Part shown: piece by piece, positions 17,666 through 25,173 of the stretch
Layout: every line of letters begins with the position of its first letter
How positions within the stretch are numbered: the first letter of the stretch is position 1
Assembly (NCBI RefSeq): GCF_003336205.1
Contig: NZ_QPIE01000002.1
Span: 186,001 to 250,000 of the forward strand
Source: Chryseobacterium lacus
GTDB taxonomy: Bacteria > Bacteroidota > Bacteroidia > Flavobacteriales > Weeksellaceae
Direction of reading: 5' to 3'
Length of the DNA: 64,000 bases
Program-made: the position numbers and the translations under genes
Notes under the pieces: model-generated
Database searches by the model: none
What the model was told of the DNA's origin: nothing
The model's input: the letters and a program-made list of their open reading frames with translations, nothing else

Positions 17666-18700
17666 ATGAACGGATCAATAATTTTAGGGATAGAATCGTC
17701 CTGCGACGATACTTCGGCTGCAGTCATCAAAGGAAACAGGATACTGTCAAATATAGCTGCTAGCCAGACTATTCATAACGAATACGGCGGGGTTGTCCCC
17801 GAGTTGGCTTCGCGTGCCCATCAGCAAAATATCATTCCCGTCATCCATCAGTCTCTCACCAAAGCAAATATACAACAAAATGAGATTTCCGCTATCGGTT
17901 TTACCCGCGGTCCCGGACTTTTAGGCTCACTGCTCGTAGGTACTTCCTTTGCAAAATCTCTCGCGATGAGTCTGGATGTTCCCTTAATTGAAGTCAACCA
18001 TTTACAGGCCCATATTTTGGCGCATTTCATCGAGGATGCAAATCCTGTGCCGCCCAAATTCCCATTTTTATGCCTTACTGTCAGTGGCGGACATACCATG
18101 ATTGTGCTTGTTGAGGATTATTTTGATATGAAAATTATCGGCAAAACCATCGACGATGCAGCAGGCGAAGCTTTCGATAAAATAGGGAAATTATTTGGCC
18201 TTGATTATCCTGCGGGTCCCATCGTGGATAAGTTGGCCAAAACGGGCGATCCCAATGTCTTCACCTTCAGCAAACCGAAAATGGACGGTTACGACTATTC
18301 TTTCAGTGGTGTGAAAACATCTGTACTCTACTTTATTCAGAAGGAACTGAAAAAGAATCCGGAATTTATTTCGGAAAACCTGAATGACCTCTGTGCATCG
18401 GTACAAAAAACCATTACGGAAACGCTCATGCTGAAACTGGAAAAGGCAGCCGCTGAATATCAGATCTCTGAAGTAGCCATCGCCGGCGGCGTTTCTGCCA
18501 ATTCAGGTTTGCGCGAAGCGATGTTGACCAATAAAGAAAAACTGGGCTGGAATATTTACATTCCCAAATTTGAATATACGACGGATAATGCTGCGATGAT
18601 TGCCATGGTGGCACAACTGAAATATGAAAGAGGTGAGTTCTCCGACCTCTCAGTATCGGCATCTGCAAGATATGACCTGGAGGAATCTTTTACAAAATAA
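17666..18700 (+). CDS. tsaD: tRNA N6-adenosine threonylcarbamoyltransferase
   Basis: 344 residues from the ATG at 17666 (MNGSIILGIESSCDDTSAAVI), the usual family start; an ATG at 17639 would lie upstream of the promoter. TsaD transfers threonylcarbamoyl from TC-AMP to A37 of ANN-decoding tRNAs (t6A) with TsaB/TsaE/TsaC. Metal- and nucleotide-binding motifs are present: ELASRAHQQNI, SGGHTMIV, IDDAAGEAFDKIGKLFGLDYPAGP and IAGGVSANSGLR. Only 4 nt separate its start codon from that of tamB. rsmE follows after 11 nt. Confidence 0.97.
   Translation: MNGSIILGIESSCDDTSAAVIKGNRILSNIAASQTIHNEYGGVVPELASRAHQQNIIPVIHQSLTKANIQQNEISAIGFTRGPGLLGSLLVGTSFAKSLAMSLDVPLIEVNHLQAHILAHFIEDANPVPPKFPFLCLTVSGGHTMIVLVEDYFDMKIIGKTIDDAAGEAFDKIGKLFGLDYPAGPIVDKLAKTGDPNVFTFSKPKMDGYDYSFSGVKTSVLYFIQKELKKNPEFISENLNDLCASVQKTITETLMLKLEKAAAEYQISEVAIAGGVSANSGLREAMLTNKEKLGWNIYIPKFEYTTDNAAMIAMVAQLKYERGEFSDLSVSASARYDLEESFTK
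17748..17755 (-). promoter_or_regulatory. Candidate -7 box of tamB inside tsaD
   Basis: TATATTTG on the minus strand. It would start the transcript near 17744, giving an ~80-nt leader to the ATG at 17661, or a short one to the alternative ATG at 17730. No clear -33 TTTG. Confidence 0.4.
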
Positions 18701-18711
18701 ACCTTCACAAT

Positions 18712-19422
18712 ATGAAACTTTTTTTCGGCACTGTATTTCCGGAAACCACCATTGATGCGGACGAGCAACAGCATATAATAAAAGTACTCCGCATGCGCAT
18801 CGGCGAAGAAATTTCCATAACCGATGGAAAAGGAAATCTGGCCAAAGGAACTCTTGTTCTGGAAGGTAAAAAAGCAAATATTGAGGTTTCCGCCATCGAA
18901 AAAGCCCTGCCGGATTTTTCACCGAAACTTCATATTGCCATTGCCCCGACAAAAAATATTGACCGAACTGAGTTTTTCATTGAGAAAGCTACCGAACTGG
19001 GTGTTTCTGAAATTACTTTTCTCCAGACCGATAAATCTGAACGGAAAATCATTAATCCCGAAAAGATAAAAAAACAGACCATCAGCGCCTCGAAACAGTC
19101 GCTGCGGGTTCATTTCCCTGTGATTCATCCTATGGTAAAACTACAAGATTTTATCTCCACCACAGATCTGGAAACAACTTACATTGCGCACTGTGACCCT
19201 TCTTTCGAAAGAACCAACCTAAACGCACTAAAACCAAGAGATCATATTACTTTCCTCATCGGTCCGGAAGGCGATTTCAGTCCCAACGAAATCAAATTAC
19301 TCACCGAAAAAGGCATCAAATCGGTCACGTTGGGAAATCAGCGGTTGCGCACGGAAACCGCCGGAATTTTCATCGCCGCCTGGAATTATTATAATATGAT
19401 GAGTAAGACTGTTGACAACTGA
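18712..19422 (+). CDS. rsmE: 16S rRNA (uracil(1498)-N(3))-methyltransferase
   Basis: 236 residues, SPOUT-class methyltransferase that methylates U1498 of 16S rRNA. N-terminal PUA-like domain (HIIKVLRMRIGEEISITDGKGN), then the trefoil-knot domain with IAPTKNIDRTEFFIEKATELGVSEI, FLIGPEGDFSPNEI and VTLGNQRLRTETAGIFIAAWNY, which form the SAM site. Directly follows tsaD on the same strand and is probably co-transcribed. Confidence 0.96.
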   Translation: MKLFFGTVFPETTIDADEQQHIIKVLRMRIGEEISITDGKGNLAKGTLVLEGKKANIEVSAIEKALPDFSPKLHIAIAPTKNIDRTEFFIEKATELGVSEITFLQTDKSERKIINPEKIKKQTISASKQSLRVHFPVIHPMVKLQDFISTTDLETTYIAHCDPSFERTNLNALKPRDHITFLIGPEGDFSPNEIKLLTEKGIKSVTLGNQRLRTETAGIFIAAWNYYNMMSKTVDN

Positions 19423-19904
19423 ACATGATGACTGTTAAAAAATCCTAAAGAACCTCCCTAACAATTCATATCTCCCGACGTGTAAAATTAATTCATTATA
19501 ACTTTATTGTCTGCACGTTACATCTTATCCACTATAATTACTGTTCGAAACCAACTTCTGATCGTTTGTGTTAATTATTTTTCGTGAATCCACACAAGAA
19601 TCCGATGCAGAACATTAAAAAATTCAATATCATTGATCATTCAAAATTGCTGACTGATTTCCAAAATTTCTGCAATAAAATTCGTAAATAATTTCTTATT
19701 TAATATAGTCTACCGGTAATTCCTGCTTCACTTTTGTACACAGCAGAGAAAGCAACCGATAAAAGGTATTAAACAATTAAGTAATATCTTTATCACTTTT
19801 TCATTTCAAACTCCATATTATTGTAAAACTTTAACACCGCTCCGCTTTTTTTTATGAAATTGTCGTAATATCTTAGCATCACCAAATCACAAAATATTAT
19901 TATT
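19423..19904. other. Long AT-rich intergenic region
   Basis: 482 bp without a convincing gene or RNA fold. Near its right end are two imperfect -7 boxes, TATCTTTA (19785-19792) and TATCTTAG (19869-19876), the latter 28 nt before the ATG of the next gene. No terminator for rsmE was identified. Confidence 0.5.
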
Positions 19905-20783
19905 ATGGCAATTAGAAGAAATTCCGGTAACAGAAGACCATCGTCTTCTTCCGGCAGAAGAACTTCCATGAGAGGTTCAGGATCACGAAACTCAGGCAGA
20001 AACCGTTCGTATCGGGATGATGAGGACGACAGAGATTACTATGATGATGACTATAACAACCGTTATTATGACGATGAGTATGATGATGAAGACTACGACG
20101 ATTATGACGACGATGACTGGGATGATGATGAATACGATAATGAGTGGGACGATGACGAGGATTGGGACGATGACGAGGATTGGGATGATGACGAGGACTG
20201 GGACGAGGACGATTGGGACGATGACGACGATGACGACGATGATGACAGACGAAGAGGCGGAAGAAGAAGCTCCCGCTCCTCCTCAGCAAGAAGTTCAGGT
20301 TCAAACAGATCAAGAAGTCGCTCCGGATCTGGCAGAGGTTCATCGGCAGATGATCAGCCACGAGACGACCAGGGCAGATTTGTTTCCAGATCCGGAAGAG
20401 GTTCTTCTGGCAGAGGTTCATCCGGTCGTGGAAGATCAGGGTCATCTTCCGGAAGAAGTTCAGGATCATCCGGCAGAGGCAGATCATCCGGCAGAGGCAG
20501 ATCAGCAGATGATCAACCAAAAGACAGCCGGGGAAGGTTCATCTCGGAAGGCCGCGGTTCATCGCGTGACAGCGGTTCCCGCTCCGGAAGGAGTTCGTCC
20601 GGTAACAGAGGAAACTCCGGTTCATCTTCAAGACGAGGCAGCTCATCCGGCAGAAATTCAGGTGGATCACGCAGATCTTCACAAAGAGGAAATCCGTATC
20701 ATGATGAAAGGGGCAGATTCACCTCCGAAGACAATGCAAGACGCCGGGGCGGATTCGGAAGCAGAAACAGACGTAATAACTAA
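19905..20783 (+). CDS. Low-complexity acidic/Arg-Gly-Ser-rich protein
   Basis: 292 residues, almost wholly low complexity. Four zones: a basic R/S/G-rich start (1-36); a hyper-acidic Asp/Glu/Tyr/Trp block (~37-114) with a tandem DWDDDE repeat, ending in ten Asp; a long Arg/Ser/Gly-rich part (~115-265) full of GRGSS and RSSG units; and a short basic tail. Three spaced motifs recur: DDQGRFVS, DSRGRFIS and DERGRFTS. The opposite charges suggest a polyampholyte able to bind nucleic acid or phase-separate. The place before a YciE-like gene recalls the KGG-motif protein of yciG-yciF-yciE. Function unknown; frame chosen because it has a normal ATG, stop and neighbour. Confidence 0.8.
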   Translation: MAIRRNSGNRRPSSSSGRRTSMRGSGSRNSGRNRSYRDDEDDRDYYDDDYNNRYYDDEYDDEDYDDYDDDDWDDDEYDNEWDDDEDWDDDEDWDDDEDWDEDDWDDDDDDDDDDRRRGGRRSSRSSSARSSGSNRSRSRSGSGRGSSADDQPRDDQGRFVSRSGRGSSGRGSSGRGRSGSSSGRSSGSSGRGRSSGRGRSADDQPKDSRGRFISEGRGSSRDSGSRSGRSSSGNRGNSGSSSRRGSSSGRNSGGSRRSSQRGNPYHDERGRFTSEDNARRRGGFGSRNRRNN

Positions 20784-20801
20784 TCTATTCTATCACCCAC
20801 A

Positions 20802-20827
20802 ACTGGCTGCGTAATGCAGCCGGTTTT
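20802..20827 (+). terminator. Terminator/attenuator between the RGS-rich and DUF892 genes
   Basis: Nine-bp stem ACTGGCTGC / GCAGCCGGT (one G-T pair), 5-nt loop, then TTTTT. It ends 15 nt before the DUF892 start codon, too close for a separate downstream promoter, so read-through or an internal promoter is needed for that gene. Confidence 0.8.
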
Positions 20828-20842
20828 TAAAAATCAAAAAAT

Positions 20843-21562
20843 ATGGATACCAATAAAAATCCCGCTGCCACAGCTAAAACTGCTGAGAAAACCCCAAAAG
20901 GTTCGGTTTCAAAAGAAAAAGAAGTGAACATGAACAACAATTCGGAAGCCAAAAGACAGACGTTGGAAACGAATGGAAACTCCGAAAATAAAGAGAATCC
21001 AAATCAAAAACCATCAGAAACTGAACGGGACGGACCGTTGTTCAAATTTTTCACCGACGCACTAAAGGATGTTCTGTACGCAGAGAAACACATCCTGGAA
21101 GCCTTGCCCAAAATGCAGAAAGCAGCGACTACTCATGAACTTCAGGAGGCTTTTGAAGACCATTATCTTCTTACCCAAAAGCACATCTCCCGCCTGGAAA
21201 GAGTTTTCAAACTCATCGGTGAAGAACCTGAAGAAAAAAAATGTGAAGCCATTATCGGCATCGTTAAAGAAGGCGAATCCGTTATTGAAAACACGGAAGA
21301 AGGAAGCATGACCCGGGATGCCGCTCTTATTATTGCTGCACAGAAAGTAGAACATTATGAGATAGCAACCTACGGCGGACTGGCCGCTTTGGCCGAAACA
21401 CTGGAATTATACGAGGCTTCCGATCTGCTTCATACGACATTGCAAGAAGAAGAAGAAACCGATGAAGACCTGACGGACATTGCAGAAAGCTTTATTAATT
21501 TTGCAGCAAAAGACGACGAAGAGGAAGACGACAATAAGGACGATGCTCTCGGTTTCTGGTAA
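20843..21562 (+). CDS. DUF892 (YciE-like) ferritin-fold stress protein
   Basis: 239 residues. Residues 1-70 are a disordered K/E/N-rich extension; an ATG about 30 codons in is an alternative start. From ~72 the DUF892 domain begins (FKFFTDALKDVLYAEKHILEALPKMQKAATTHELQEAFEDHYLLTQKHISRLERVF), a ferritin-like four-helix bundle with E-x6-H and H-x-x-R pairs, then KVEHYEIATYGGLAALAETL. A very acidic tail (DDEEEDDNKDD) follows. E. coli YciE/YciF respond to osmotic and stationary-phase stress; the exact role is unknown. The upstream low-complexity gene is a likely functional partner. Confidence 0.9.
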   Translation: MDTNKNPAATAKTAEKTPKGSVSKEKEVNMNNNSEAKRQTLETNGNSENKENPNQKPSETERDGPLFKFFTDALKDVLYAEKHILEALPKMQKAATTHELQEAFEDHYLLTQKHISRLERVFKLIGEEPEEKKCEAIIGIVKEGESVIENTEEGSMTRDAALIIAAQKVEHYEIATYGGLAALAETLELYEASDLLHTTLQEEEETDEDLTDIAESFINFAAKDDEEEDDNKDDALGFW

Positions 21563-21595
21563 GATCCCTGAACAGCGACTCTTTCATTAATATGC

Positions 21596-21622
21596 GCCGG
21601 AAAATCTTCCGGCTGTTTTTTT
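21596..21622 (+). terminator. Terminator of the DUF892 gene
   Basis: GCCGGA / TCCGGC hairpin with a short AT loop followed by a T-rich run. Confidence 0.85.
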
Positions 21623-21720
21623 AAGCAATAAGTTTTTCGCGATGATCATTTTCATCATATAAAAAACAATGGGGTTGCAGATATTTCAATCCATTTTTCT
21701 GCTGTGGAAAGCCAGCACCG

Positions 21721-22239
21721 TTATTCAGAGGTAAGCCGGTGAAGCGTTTCCAATAATTCCGGATCTTCTGGAGAAATAGCATAATAATCGGCAATTTTGC
21801 CCTGTTGATCAATCACCATAAAGCGTGGAACCCAATTTAATTCGATATAATTGTTAAAGCTATTTTTCCAGCCTTCATCGAACCAGTAGTTTTTCTGACC
21901 GGCAATTCCGTATTTATCAAGGCCTTTTTTCCACTGATCATAAGTGCGGTCTAAAGAGAAATACACAAATTCTACTTCCGGGAAACGGTTTTTTATTTCT
22001 TCCGTTTTGGGCAGCGCCAGAATGCAGTCGCGGCACCAGCTCGCCCAGAAATCGATAATCAGGACTTTGCCTTGATAGGGTTTCAAAACTTCACCAACAG
22101 TTATTTTCTTTCCGTCAAAGGACATGATTTTCTGCTGAAGAACTTTCTCAGTAAATTCTTTCTTTACTGCCGTAACGGGTTTTTGCGAATAGCCTGCCGT
22201 ATAGAATAACAGCACTATTATCAAAAGGATTTTTTTCAT
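21721..22239 (-). CDS. TlpA-like thiol-disulfide oxidoreductase
   Basis: 172 residues. Signal peptide (MKKILLIIVLLFYTAGYS), then a thioredoxin fold with active site WASWCRDC, FVYFSLDR and the cis-Pro region WVPRFMVIDQQGKI. Predicted periplasmic reductase or resilience-type (TlpA/ResA) protein. The C-R-D-C dipeptide is unusual but compatible with redox activity. Third gene of ndh-trmD-tlpA; 16 nt follow the trmD stop. Confidence 0.88.
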   Translation of the reverse strand: MKKILLIIVLLFYTAGYSQKPVTAVKKEFTEKVLQQKIMSFDGKKITVGEVLKPYQGKVLIIDFWASWCRDCILALPKTEEIKNRFPEVEFVYFSLDRTYDQWKKGLDKYGIAGQKNYWFDEGWKNSFNNYIELNWVPRFMVIDQQGKIADYYAISPEDPELLETLHRLTSE

Positions 22240-22255
22240 TTTAAATTCATAAAAG

Positions 22256-22936
22256 CTAGTCTTCGCCTAACAGATCCGGCCTGCGTTCACGGGTAATACG
22301 AACGGCTTCATCATGCCGCCATTGTTCTATTTTTGCAAAATTCCCACTAAGCAAAACCTGCGGAACTTTCAGTCCTTTATACTCTTCAGGTCTTGTATAG
22401 ATGGGTGGTGACAGCAGATCGTCCTGAAAACTGTCGGTCAAAGCACTCTGCTCGTCGTTCAGAACGCCTGGCAACAAACGGATCACCGAATCTGCCAAAA
22501 CACACGCTGCCAGTTCGCCGCCGGTAAGCACATAATCGCCGATGGAAATTTCTTTGGAAACATGGAGATCGCGAACCCGCTGATCAATTCCCTTATAATG
22601 TCCGCAAATGAACATCAGATTATTTTTTATAGAAAGCGAATTGGCGATTTTCTGGTTCAGGGTTTCGCCTTCGGGAGTCAGATAAATAATTTCATCATAA
22701 TTCCGTTGGGATTTCAGTTCCGAAATACATTTATCCAGGGGTTCCACCATCATCACCATTCCGGCTCCTCCACCGTAAGGCTCATCGTCAATCTGCCGGT
22801 ATTTTCCGGTACTCCAGTCGCGCAACTGGTGAAAATGAACTTCGGCAAGTCCTTTCTGCACTGCTCTTTTCAATATAGAGGCCTGGAACGGGCTCTCCAT
22901 CAATTCGGGCAACACACTGATGATATCAATTCTCAT
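22256..22936 (-). CDS. trmD: tRNA (guanine(37)-N1)-methyltransferase
   Basis: 226 residues. SPOUT-family enzyme making m1G37 in tRNAs reading CNN/GGG codons and preventing +1 frameshifts. Recognisable by [45 protein letters not shown] and [15 protein letters not shown], the last forming the SAM-binding knot. The start overlaps the ndh stop by 4 nt (ATGA), indicating translational coupling. Confidence 0.97.
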   Translation of the reverse strand: MRIDIISVLPELMESPFQASILKRAVQKGLAEVHFHQLRDWSTGKYRQIDDEPYGGGAGMVMMVEPLDKCISELKSQRNYDEIIYLTPEGETLNQKIANSLSIKNNLMFICGHYKGIDQRVRDLHVSKEISIGDYVLTGGELAACVLADSVIRLLPGVLNDEQSALTDSFQDDLLSPPIYTRPEEYKGLKVPQVLLSGNFAKIEQWRHDEAVRITRERRPDLLGED

Positions 22937-24195
22937 TGTTCGGTTTTATTCTTTTTATTAGGAATAATGATGAGCCTCAGCGATGAATCTTTGTTCACAT
23001 AGCTCCACATCCAGTTGAAGAAAACTGCCAGTTTGTTCCGCACCGAAAGAATCAGCATCAGGTGAAGAAACATCCAGAAGTACCATGCAAAAATACCCTG
23101 AAATTTAAAATTGGGCAAATCTACCACCGCTCTGTGCTTACCTATCGTCGCCATACTTCCCTGATCTCTGTATTCGTATTCTTTCCAGTCGGAGCGGTTC
23201 TTCTTCAGAAAGTTTTTTCCGAGATTCTTTCCCTGATTGATGGCCACGTTTGCCACCTGCGGATGTCCGTCGGGATATTTTGGGGTTTCCATGTAGGCTA
23301 TATCACCAATGGCATAAATATTTTCATATCCTAAAACGCGATTGTAACGGTCGGTTTTATAGCGGTTTCTGAACACCACCTCCGGATTCATTCCATCGAT
23401 TACATTTCCAGTAACTCCTGCTGCCCAGATGACATTATTGCTGGCGATTTCTTTTCCGCTCTGCATGAAGACTTTATTACCGTCATAACCGGTCACCATT
23501 TCACCCTTCATGAAAATAACACCAAATTCTTTGAGATATTCTTCCGACTTCTGCTGAGACTCCACGCTCATAGAAGTCAGGGGTTTTTCTGTGGAACTGA
23601 TCAGAATAATTTTAAGTTCATCGAAATTCATGTGCGGATAATCACGCGGCAGAATATATTTCTTCATTTCCGCAAAAGCACCGGCAAGCTCCACACCTGT
23701 CGGTCCGCTTCCTACGATGACAATATTCCAGTTTCCATCGTCGCTGCGTCTTTTTTCAATAATCAGTTTTTCAAAAGTCAGCAACACATGGTTTCTGATG
23801 GAAATGGCTTCCTGGGTATTTTTCATTCCGAAGGTCAAGTGTTCCATTTTTGAATTCCCGAAGAAATTGGTTTTGCATCCCGTTGCGATAACGAGTTGAT
23901 CATAATGAAAATCTCCGTCTTCGGTAACCAGTTTGTTTTCTTCCGGAACGACGCTTTGTACCTCTGTCATCCTGTATTGCGTGTTGCGGGAACGCTGAAA
24001 AATCTTTCGGAATGGGAAAGAAATGTTGGAAGGTTCAATTCTTCCGCAGGCGACCTGATAAAAAAGCGGCTGAAACATATGATGGTTCACTTTGTCGATC
24101 ACCAAAACTTTTTTATTCTTATTGTTGAGTGTCTTGGCGAGTTGTAATCCGGCAAAGCCACCACCAATAATCACTATTTTTTCTCGTGTTTCCAT
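22933..24195 (-). CDS. ndh: Type II NADH dehydrogenase (NDH-2)
   Basis: 420 residues. Flavoprotein passing electrons from NADH to quinone without proton pumping, at the cytoplasmic face of the membrane. FAD-binding [13 protein letters not shown] at the N-terminus, NAD-binding [17 protein letters not shown] near 165, and [11 protein letters not shown] near 300. Two hydrophobic/amphipathic helices near the end ([21 protein letters not shown]) anchor it. First gene of the operon; a TAAATTTG -7 box ends 7 nt before the ATG. Confidence 0.94.
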   Translation of the reverse strand: METREKIVIIGGGFAGLQLAKTLNNKNKKVLVIDKVNHHMFQPLFYQVACGRIEPSNISFPFRKIFQRSRNTQYRMTEVQSVVPEENKLVTEDGDFHYDQLVIATGCKTNFFGNSKMEHLTFGMKNTQEAISIRNHVLLTFEKLIIEKRRSDDGNWNIVIVGSGPTGVELAGAFAEMKKYILPRDYPHMNFDELKIILISSTEKPLTSMSVESQQKSEEYLKEFGVIFMKGEMVTGYDGNKVFMQSGKEIASNNVIWAAGVTGNVIDGMNPEVVFRNRYKTDRYNRVLGYENIYAIGDIAYMETPKYPDGHPQVANVAINQGKNLGKNFLKKNRSDWKEYEYRDQGSMATIGKHRAVVDLPNFKFQGIFAWYFWMFLHLMLILSVRNKLAVFFNWMWSYVNKDSSLRLIIIPNKKNKTEQ

Positions 24196-24202
24196 AATAT
24201 CA

Positions 24203-24210
24203 CAAATTTA
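24203..24210 (-). promoter_or_regulatory. -7 box of the ndh-trmD-tlpA operon
   Basis: TAAATTTG on the minus strand, 7 nt before the ndh ATG, predicting a leader of only a few nucleotides. Confidence 0.55.
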
Positions 24211-24245
24211 CAGAAATTATTATACCATCTTCATCTTTAAAATTT

Positions 24246-24253
24246 TAGTTTTG
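24246..24253 (+). promoter_or_regulatory. -7 box of the GH25 gene
   Basis: TAGTTTTG, exact TAnnTTTG match, 7 nt before the ATG. Divergent from the ndh promoter within a 65-bp gap. Confidence 0.5.
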
Positions 24254-24260
24254 CACCGAA

Positions 24261-25124
24261 ATGGCAAGAAAAAGAACCAGAATTGGCAGCAAGAGGCGTT
24301 TGCATCAGAAAAGAAGACGGAAAGTAATTTTCCGCCGGTTGCTCCTGCTTGCTGTGTTGTTCTTTGCACTTTCCGGAACGGGATTCTATCTGAAAGAAAA
24401 AATTGCCTTTTATTATGCTTATTATTTTAACCGTTTCGAACATAAAAAATTAAAAAACACCGCCTTTGAAGCCGAAAGAATCGACAAGATTACAGGAATG
24501 TATGCGGATAAGATTTTCGGTTTTGATATTTCCCATTACCAGAATCCGAAAGATTTGCAATGGGACAGCCTGAGCATTGGCAACCGCTCGATCCCGCTGA
24601 GGTTTGTGATTTTACGGGCAACGATGGGAAACCGCGGCAAGGATCGGAATTTTGATGAATTCTGGACCACGGCACAAAAGCACGAACTGATTCGCGGTGC
24701 ATATCATTTTTACCGGCCGGATGAAGATCCTGTGCGGCAGGCCAATAATTTTCTGGAAACCGTGAAACTGGAAGGCGGCGATCTGGTTCCCGTTTTGGAT
24801 ATTGAAAAAAGGCCTGTGAAATATTCCAGAAAAAAACTGATCGAAAACCTGAAAATCTGGATAAAAATTGTAGAGGAAAAATACGGGAAAAAGCCCATTA
24901 TTTATACCTATTACCACTATTACCGAAATGAGCTTCGGGGAGAATTTGACGGTTACCCGCTATGGCTGGCCAACTATAACGACGTTCCTCAGCCCAGCCC
25001 GGAAGATCCTTGGATGATGTGGCAGTTCACGGAAAACGGCATCGCGTACGGCATCAATACAAAAGTGGATTTGAATATTTTCAATGGGAATATGGGAGAC
25101 CTGGAGAAGCTGATGGTGGAGTGA
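24261..25124 (+). CDS. Membrane-anchored glycoside hydrolase family 25 (lysozyme-like)
   Basis: 287 residues. A very basic N-terminus (RKRTRIGSKRRLHQKRRRK) is followed by one membrane helix (~25-42), so the enzyme is inner-membrane anchored facing the periplasm. The GH25 barrel (~80-280) has FGFDISHYQNP with the catalytic Asp, RATMG, GAYHFYRPDEDP, PVLDIEK (DxE pair) and PLWLANYN / MWQFTENG. GH25 enzymes cleave the MurNAc-GlcNAc bond of peptidoglycan. Probably works in wall remodelling; no phage genes nearby. Confidence 0.92.
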   Translation: MARKRTRIGSKRRLHQKRRRKVIFRRLLLLAVLFFALSGTGFYLKEKIAFYYAYYFNRFEHKKLKNTAFEAERIDKITGMYADKIFGFDISHYQNPKDLQWDSLSIGNRSIPLRFVILRATMGNRGKDRNFDEFWTTAQKHELIRGAYHFYRPDEDPVRQANNFLETVKLEGGDLVPVLDIEKRPVKYSRKKLIENLKIWIKIVEEKYGKKPIIYTYYHYYRNELRGEFDGYPLWLANYNDVPQPSPEDPWMMWQFTENGIAYGINTKVDLNIFNGNMGDLEKLMVE

Positions 25125-25173
25125 TTTTATCCATAGTTAAATCCGTATTTTAGCACCATAATTTTAATGACAG

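Noticed and set aside
20017-20814. Long open frame in another register across the low-complexity gene (and one on the minus strand, 19912-20520)
   Set aside because: Methionine/threonine-rich or Arg/His-rich shadow proteins caused by the GATGAC-type repeats; only the frame at 19905 has a sensible start, composition and context.
24261-25124. GH25 lysozyme as a prophage remnant
   Set aside because: No holin, tail or integrase genes nearby, and the protein has a membrane anchor suited to a cellular enzyme.
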